Source of the DNA: Branchiostoma floridae
Taxonomy: Eukaryota; Chordata; Leptocardii; Amphioxiformes; Branchiostomatidae
Reading direction: 5' to 3'
Assembly: GCF_000003815.2 (NCBI RefSeq)
Contig: NC_049979.1
Span: 30,818,386-30,882,385, forward strand
DNA length: 64,000 nucleotides
The notes beneath the pieces were generated by a model that did no database searches, had not been told where the DNA came from, and saw only the letters and a list, made by a program, of their open reading frames with translations. How positions within the stretch are numbered: the first letter of the stretch is position 1; each line of letters starts with the position of its first letter. The translations under genes were made by a program, and so were the position numbers. Positions 56,480-64,000 of the stretch are shown piece by piece.

Positions 56480-58290
56480 GTTGTTTATGGTTGAGTCGAG
56501 TTGTTATCTCCTGGAAAAATGGAGATATAGTTTTTGGTGTGTCTATGTGTCTGCCTGTGTGTGTGTCTGTCTGTGTATCCGAACTTTTGTAGTGAGTATA
56601 ACTCATGAAAATCTGGATTGATTACGATGATAATTGGTTTGTAGGTTGGTGTTTGGAAGAAAAAGGTTAAGGTCAATTTTGGGCCACCTGGTATGTGACC
56701 TTGGTACTGCAGCAGGATANNNNNNNNNNNNNNNNNNNNNNNNNNNNNNNNNNNNNNNNNNNNNNNNNNNNNNNNNNNNNNNNNNNNNNNNNNNNNNNNN
56801 NNNNNNNNNNNNNNNNNNNCTTTTGAACTGGATGTGTTATGGTCTTGATATTTGGATGGCAGATAGCTTGTGACGTAAGGGATATGTGGTGTCTATTTGG
56901 CCCCTCTAGCAGGTTGCTCTAGAACTGCATGGGCATTTTTGTCAAAATCTTCTTAAGTTGGATAACTGAAGATGGGAATGACAATTTTACATGATAATTG
57001 GTATGTAGGTAGCTTAGACTTAGATGTACAGCGTGAAGTGCTTATTATGCAAATTAACACTTAATTTGCGTATCTTATGAGGAAGATCTGTATTTGCAGT
57101 GTTTCTTTTATAGAACGCAAATACATGCGCAAATATATATGTAGTTTGTGGCAGGTGGAACATTATCAGATACCAATTATGCAAATAAGTCCTCAATTTG
57201 CATAATCAATGCAAAAGTGCCATAATTTATCGATGTGGTAAATGATTGAACAATTAACATAGTGAACAGCGTAGGTTATTTTCAGTTTTAAATAACTAAG
57301 CATAAATGATGCAAATGTGCAAGTCATTAACATAATCAGACTATTTAATGGAGATATGAGGTCTCCGAACTCTTGTTTTTGGTTGTTTTTCGTAGTTTCA
57401 AGTTGTTTTCGGTATTTAGTTAAAATTGTTTTCTGTTATTTTCGGTAATTAGTGAAAGTTGTTTTCGGTTGTTATTATCTTAATGAAGAATTGAGATATG
57501 GTTTTGTGTGTGTGTGTGTGTTTCTGTCTGTCTGTGTGTCCAGATTTTTGGAGTGAGCATAGCTCAATAACCTCTTAATGGATTTCAATGATATTTGGTT
57601 TGTGAGTAGGTGTTGCGAAGACGAAGGTCAAGGTCAATTTTTGACCCCCTGGTTTGTGACCTTGGTACTGCAGCAGAAATTCATTGTTTTTTTTATCTTT
57701 TGAACTGGATCTGCTATGGTCTTAATTTTTTTTGTGGCAGATTACTTGTGACATAAGGGATATGTGGTGTATATTTGGTCCCCCTGGCAGGATGCTCTGT
57801 AATTGCAGGGGCATTTTTGTCAAAATCTTCTAAGGACGATAACTGAAGAAGGGAATGACAATTTTACATGATATTTGGTGTGTTGGTAGCGTAGACAGAG
57901 ATTCACATCAAGAAGTGCAACTTATGCAAACTGACAGTTAATTTGCATATCCAATTAGGAAAATCTGTATTCGCGGTATTTCCTTTGAAGAACTCAAATA
58001 CATGCAATATATGTAGTATGTGGCAGGTGGGAAATTATCAGATACCAATTATGCAATTAAGTCCCTTATATGCATAATTAATGCCAGAGTACCATAATTC
58101 ATCGATGTCGTATATGATTGGACAATCAAAATAGTGACCAGCGTAGTTTTTTAGAGGTGTATATAAGTAATCATAGATATGCAAATGTGGAAGACATTTA
58201 CATTATCAGACTATTTCATAGAGATATGAGGTCTACGAACTCTTGTTTTGGTAGTTTTTGGTAGTTCTCGGTTTTTAGTGGGACCCGTTT
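56480..58290. repeat. Two tandem ~840-bp repeat copies (arm 2)
   Basis: Mirror of 7480-9165, with a 100-N gap at 56720-56819 that arm 1 shows to be only about 14 bases (a T-rich stretch). Confidence 0.75.
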
Positions 58291-61119
58291 ATACCTCTCT
58301 ACACATCATCATATCTACCTTCCTACTGGTGTGCCTTTACATACCCCGAGGTAAATTTAGAATAGGGTAAAGAACAGAATTCAATACAAATTTAACGTAA
58401 TATGGACGAAAGGGAAATAGACAGTTGGTATATGTTCCACTGTCGCTGTTACGGATGATAAATATAAGCAACTTTTAGCAAGTTTAGAACAGCTCATATT
58501 AAACGGATTCTTACCTTTCTATTGGGTTCCTCGTAACGACAATGCTGTAATAGGACGATACACGATGGTCTATCTCTTCCTTATTGTACGTGCTTAATAG
58601 TCTTGAAGTGATAGAGCCCTTGTTTATCTTCAATTCCTTCGCTGTCATATTATAACCATGTTCCAGATTATATAACAAAGCCGATGTTGTAGTGCTTCCT
58701 GTTTTTCCAGTCCGACAATATATGATTTTTCTATTTTCACTCACGACGAAGTAAAATGTATTCAGGGATTTCTGAAAAAGAATGGAAAGGGGCATCGGAT
58801 TTTGAAACATCAGCAATAGCTTGCACATCTTTGTCAAGCCGATTGTTACATTTACAGTTTAAAAGAATGCCATTTTAGCCATCTTTTATCTTAATAGAAA
58901 AGCTTCATTAAATTGACGAGCAGATATATTGACTGTTTTAAAATCGGATTTTAAATGTCAGTACCATAGTGATCTTTAGACGCAAAGCAACTAGATGTCC
59001 CGCCATTTTTGACTCCTGTAACTCTAAAATGAATCATCATATGACCAGCAAAATTTTAAAGAATGATGTAGTCTGTAGATGTTAAGAAATCTGTCGCAAG
59101 GACGACGTAACATGATTAATTATGGTGTTATCAATTTCAATTTTTTGGCTAGATTATTTCGACGAAGATCAGAAAAGGTTCTTAAAATCATTCACATTTG
59201 TTTTGGGTAAGATGTAAATGTTTCATATTTGAGGATGGTAAACATAGATAATGTCTCAAACAATGGTTTGTTTGTGTTAGCAAAATGACTTTATTGAATG
59301 GAACTTTTTTCTTTGCAATATGTTATCATTTTTAGCAACGTGAACATAGAATTACGATGACAGGTCCAGTTGAAATATTATCGATGTATATGGTTGTAAT
59401 AAGATAAATTGAGCTATTAACTTTGTAATTCAAGAGATTACTGACCGCACTTGACGAAAAATTACTCTGACAGTATTTGGCAAGTAAGGACTTCCTTCTT
59501 TGCTGTTCCGCTTCCACCAATCTGTCCACGTCCTCTTCATCATAATCTTTCAGAGAATAGAAATAAGATTTGATATTTTATTAGCTAAATTTTAGCTCTG
59601 TCATACAAAAAAAGGACGTCGGTTCGACCAAAGCAGGCAAAATATTAGCCCAGCGGTTCTCGTCAATCAATGTCCCTCCAAGAAGCTAACGCTGAAAGTA
59701 GTTTCTTTGGACGGTAGCAAGACCTTACCCCCACTAAACAATTTTTAGTACGGCAACTTTACCTTCTTCATTTTTAACTTCCGCTTGAAAAGAAGCTTTC
59801 AATGTTCCATGCTCATGATAAAGATAAATGTAGATAATAATTAGCACGGAGATGAACGCCAACAATGCTTTAAAGAAATGTTGAAACAGTCCGACTGTAG
59901 TCATTTTCGTCTTCCTCTTCATTTTCGTCTTCCTCTGCTGCAACAATACATATGAAAAATTATTTAGGGACCTTGTATTGCCATTAATTGGTAACATGTA
60001 TCGCTAGAATATTGCTAAGAAGACAAATGGGAAATTATATTTAAAGGTTATTTCTGTTGGCGAAATCCTTCAAATTCCAAATTATCAATACCATATCTTC
60101 TTTACTCACTATATCTTTAAACAATTATAAGTACTTACAAACAAGCGTTTGACCGTTCCTCTAGTCTTTCGTATCTTGATCTGGCCCAGAGTAGTTACCA
60201 TGTATAGTTAGAGGAGGCGTGACGCTAGCAAGAGGTCAAAGGTGCCTGGTTTTAAAAGTAGTAACGAATCAGGACAGCGTAACAAAATGTTCGTCATAGT
60301 CCTTTGCAACTAGGAGTACAGAGGAATTTTCAGATACGACAAGTAGGGAAAAGTCCTTTTACCCGTGACAAAGAAGATTTATTGAGTGACCTAAATTATG
60401 AATGCTAATTCTAAAGTGTTTCTGACATTAATTACATCGAAGTGTAACTTTTGTCTGATTACATTAAATAATTATAGATTTACTCCAGATCATAGAGATT
60501 TGTACCAAATAGAAACACTTTTGATACTCTTATTGAACATCAAGATATCAAAAGCGCACTTCGATGTCTTCATTGCTTTCGCCAGGTAATTGAATACAAG
60601 TGGCATTCCATTAGAAGCCAGTGTTATTTTCTGATAGATGATTGTTTGGGAAAACAAATGTACCCCCGACTTTTCGCAAAGTTATCTCATGTATCTTTTT
60701 TACAGTAATCCTTTTTGAAATCCAGGTACGGATCCGCTTCTAATATGGTGTGCCGGAAATCATTTCGCCAGCATAGCCAACTTCCGTCACCCTTTCTTAC
60801 AAACGGTAGCTTGAAATAAATTCAAATTACTATCAGACATTTAGGGTTATGCAAAAGAATTTTGTCAGTTTTCTAATTTTGGAATGTGGAGAATATAAGA
60901 AGTTGAGTTTAAGAGGTTGGAGGTAGGTTAACATTAAATGTCGACGCCATAACTGCTTGTCTGATGGGCGCCGGACACAATGTCTTGCTAACAGTAGGGT
61001 CACTAAGGTAACGAGAGCACTTGAGTGACTATCAGACATTTAAGATGATACACAAAAAGTTTAAAGACTAGTGGATGTTAAAATATGGAGATTAAGCCCC
61101 TTAATTGGCCGTGCTTCTA

Positions 61120-61355
61120 TTTAAACCTTACCAGACTGGGCTTTTATGTCATTCCCTTTCAAAAAGTTCAAAACGCCTTTATGTACAATAAGTACGATTG
61201 CAGGGGGTAATAAAGTTTTATGATCCCTGATAATTTTGATATCATCATGAAGTAATATAACGTAAATGTAACGTTATTAATTGATTTTCCGAAACAGGGA
61301 ACTACCGTAATACATATATATATCACAGAAAATTTAACAACTAACACTTTTGTTT
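61120..61355 (+). mobile_element. Decayed MITE half (arm 2 copy)
   Basis: Begins TTAAACCTTACCAGACTGGG; mirror of 4395-4625, again directly abutting the satellite. Confidence 0.55.
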
Positions 61356-61357
61356 TC

Positions 61358-63605
61358 GGAGGGTTTTCTTTGAACCCTACACTTAACATTTGCAGACACG
61401 GCTTTTGCAAACACACAGGTTCTGAGAAGAAAAAAAACAACGAGGATTATCGTTAAACCCTACACTTCACATCATACAGACACCGCTATTACAAACACAC
61501 AGGTTCCAAGAGAAAAACAGATGATTTTCTTAAAACCTTACACTTAACGCCCTTAAGTCACCCTTTTCACAAATACACAGGTTCCGGGAGAAGAAAAAGG
61601 GGAATTTTTCCAAACTTTACATATCACAGACGCATCTTTCGCATACGTACACACAGGTTCCGAAAAAATAACGAAGGATTTTTTTTCAATCATTGCACTT
61701 TTAAATCTTACAAACACGGATTTTCCCACAATAAAGGAGGATTTTATTTACACATTATCTCTTTTTATCTTACAGTCACGGCTATTACAAACTGCAAGTT
61801 AAAAAACGGACAATTTTTCCGAAACCTTACACTTTTTCTCTTTCTGACACTGCTATAAGAAGGACACATGTTTCAAGAGAAGAAACAACCTCACACTTCA
61901 CATCTTACAGACAGGGATTTTACAAAATCACACAATTTGGCAAAAAAAACAAAGAATTTTGTCCAAACATGGCACTTTTAAATCTTACAGACACGGCTAT
62001 TACAAAATCACAAGTTCGAAGATAAAAAGGAGTTGACCCAGACCTTACATTTTACATTTTACATTTTACAGTCACGGCTTTTACAAACACACAGGTTCTG
62101 AAAGAAAATTAGAAGGGCTTTCTCCAAAACCTTACAATTTACATCTGACATACACACAGGTTGCAAAAAAATAAAACAGAGGATTTTCTCCAAACCTCAC
62201 ATCTTACAGACATGGCTTATACAAATACACAGGTTCTGAAAGAAGATTGAAGAGCTTTATCCAAAACCTCACACTTTACATTTGACTTACACACAGGTTG
62301 CGAGAAAATAGAACAGATGATTTTCTACAAACCTTACACTTAACATCTTACAGACACGGATATTACAAACACACATGTTCTGAAAAAAGAACAGAGGATT
62401 TTCTCGAAACCCTACACTTTCTATCTTTCAGACACAGCTAATGCAAACACATAGGTTCCATCAGAAAAACAGAGGATTTCCTCCAAACAATACACTTTCT
62501 ATCTTACAGTCAAGGTTATTAAAAACAAACAGGTTCCGAGATAGAAACGGAGGATTTTCTCCTAACGTTACATTTTTCATCTTAATGACACGGCTTTTAC
62601 AAACAGATTCCGAAGGAGCAAAAAAAGAGAATTTACTTCAAACCTTACTCTTTACATCTTACAGACACGGCTATTACAAACACACAGGATCTGAGAGAGA
62701 ACAGATAATTTTCACTGAACCTTACACTTTTCATCTAACAGCAACGGCTTTTACAAACAAACAGGTTCCGAGAAAAAAAATTCTATGAATTCTATGCAAA
62801 CCTTACAATTTACATCTTACTGACACAGCTATTACAAACACATAGGTTCCAAGTCACGGCTTTTACTAATCACAGGTTCCGAAAGAAGAAAAAAAGAGGA
62901 ATTTCTCGAAACATTGCACCTTACATCTTACATACGAGGCTATTTCAAACACACCGGCTATTGCAAACACACCGGCTACAAGAAAGAAAGATTTTTTTTT
63001 CTAACTTTAAACTTTACAGACACGGCTTTTACAAACACACATGGTTTGAGAAAAAAACAAAGAATTTTCTCTAAACCATGCACTTTACATTTTACAGACA
63101 TGGCTTTTACAAACACACAGCTTCCGGGAAAAAAAGGAGAATTTTTACCAAACCTTTAACTTAACGCCTTACTGACGGCTTTTAAAAATACACAGGTTAC
63201 GTAAGGAAAAAGGGGGAATTTCTTCAAACCTTACATTTTACATCTCACAGACACGGCTCTTACAAACACACAGGTTCTAAGAGAGAACAATTTTTTTTCT
63301 TTTAGACACGTCTTTTACAAAGAAACAAAAAAAGGGTTTTCTTCGAATCTTACATTTTTTTTATCTTACAGTCATGGCTTTTACAAACACACATGTTCCG
63401 AGAAAAAGAAACAGGATTTTCTTCAAACACTTCACTTCAGAGACACTTCTATTACAAATACACAGTCTCTTAAAAAACAAGATTTTCTACAAACCTTCAA
63501 CTTTACATCTTACAGTCATGACTTTAAACAATCACAGGAGTTTCTCCAAACTTAACATTTTACTTCGGTTTTGACAAACACACAGTTTTCGAAAAAAAAA
63601 AGGTT
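61358..63605. repeat. Satellite array (arm 2)
   Basis: Reverse complement of 2150-4392 with the same unit order; scattered substitutions and single-base length changes in homopolymers. Confidence 0.85.
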
Positions 63606-63624
63606 ATCCAAACATAACACTTTT

Positions 63625-63708
63625 GACCATATTCAGACCGGGCTTTTTTGGTCATCCCTGGACGGGGGGGGGGGGGGTGAGGCCCTCTACTTCTAAGTCC
63701 TATAACTA
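63625..63708 (+). mobile_element. Truncated MITE end at the outer edge of arm 2
   Basis: GACCATATTCAGACCGGGCT followed by a run of G and TCCTATAACT. It stops at 63708, where homology to arm 1 stops, and is fused to a LINE. Confidence 0.65.
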
Positions 63709-63710
63709 TC

Positions 63711-64000
63711 TTCGAAAAAACGGTCACTGAATACCTTAATCAGTTAAATGATCATACCCCAAACCCGTTAAATTTCCCATTCACTCCAGTGGAAGTCTTG
63801 AATGGTTTGAAATTATTAAAAACGGGAAAAGCTTCCGGTATTGACTCAATCTCAAATGAAATGTTAAAGTATGGTGCAAAACATCTATGTCAACCTTTAG
63901 TGAGTCTTTTCAATACTATACTTAATAAAGGCACATTTCCTTCCAACTGGAATACAAGCATTCTTACGCCAATACATAAATCAGGTGATAAATGTAATGC
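63711..64000 (+). CDS. LINE reverse transcriptase fragment running off the window
   Basis: One open frame from the arm junction to the window end reads FEKTVTEYLNQLND, LNGLKLLKTGKASGIDSISN, EMLKYGAKHLCQPLVSLFNT and FPSNWNTSILTPIHKSGDK. This is the N-terminal reverse transcriptase segment of a non-LTR element of a family different from the others here. Its upstream part is missing at the junction, and it has no start codon of its own. Confidence 0.8.

Larger units (their letters stand above)
49959..59922 (-). pseudogene. Carbohydrate sulfotransferase, arm 2 copy, frameshifted last exon
   Basis: Coding exons on the minus strand: 59922-59763, 59546-59446, 58771-58515, 53535-53430, then one lost in the gap 51268-51968, and 50214-49959. 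Splice sites match arm 1. Exon 3 has one amino-acid change (R98 to S). The last exon is 256 nt instead of 255: an extra A on the plus strand (within 50082-50084) shifts the frame after residue 294. It replaces the final 40 residues, including the FGY motif, with about 19 unrelated ones. The PAPS-binding motifs lie upstream and are intact. I call it a pseudogene provisionally; a single-base sequencing error would restore it. Confidence 0.75.
42141..63708 (-). repeat. Arm 2 of the giant inverted repeat
   Basis: Reverse complement of 2040-25880 in the same order. The outer limit is sharp: homology ends at CCTATAACT (63708), inside a MITE end, and a LINE reverse transcriptase follows. It is shorter than arm 1 because the 2.07-kb LINE is absent and several gaps have arbitrary or underestimated lengths. 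It carries a 1-nt insertion in sulfotransferase exon 6 and a stop in the 24816-25178 frame. Confidence 0.95.

Overview
The window reads as draft genomic sequence from a multicellular animal. It has spliced genes with GT..AG introns, several LINE families, short non-autonomous DNA transposons, a satellite array and runs of N. The LINE mixture, the carbohydrate sulfotransferase and the DM-domain gene fit an invertebrate deuterostome. An amphioxus (Branchiostoma) is my best guess, but this is inference only. I see no bacterial operon, CRISPR array, rRNA or convincing tRNA.

Layout. The main structure is a very large inverted repeat. Arm 1 (about 2040-25880) recurs as its reverse complement in arm 2 (42141-63708), in the same gene order. 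The stretches I compared by eye are about 99% identical or better. A single-copy spacer of about 16 kb lies between the arms. Each arm carries, from outside in: a satellite array of roughly 76-bp units, a carbohydrate sulfotransferase gene in six coding exons, piggyBac-like MITEs full of TGACGTCA palindromes, a decayed LINE and a broken RecQ-like helicase fragment. The arms differ in informative ways. Arm 1 has a 2.07-kb 5'-truncated LINE, and arm 2 keeps the empty site. Arm 2 has a one-base frameshift in the last sulfotransferase exon. Arm 2 also has several gaps and one unmerged contig overlap.

Spacer. It holds a divergent DM-domain (DMRT-like) gene at 29897-32175, with all eight zinc ligands, a homogeneous 18-bp coding minisatellite and two CUE/DMA-like segments. 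An open zinc-ribbon segment follows in another frame. Around it are an inverted pair of 16-bp tandem arrays, several small inverted-repeat elements, two LINE 3' ends of one family in opposite orientation, and a nearly full-length CR1/L2-type LINE on the minus strand (ORF1, endonuclease and reverse transcriptase, with two frameshifts).

Caution. The inner edge of arm 2 is a gap of 731 N, and arm 2 shows assembly faults. The palindrome may therefore be a genuine recent inverted duplication, or a second haplotype scaffolded backwards. The sequence alone cannot settle this, and the findings say what would.
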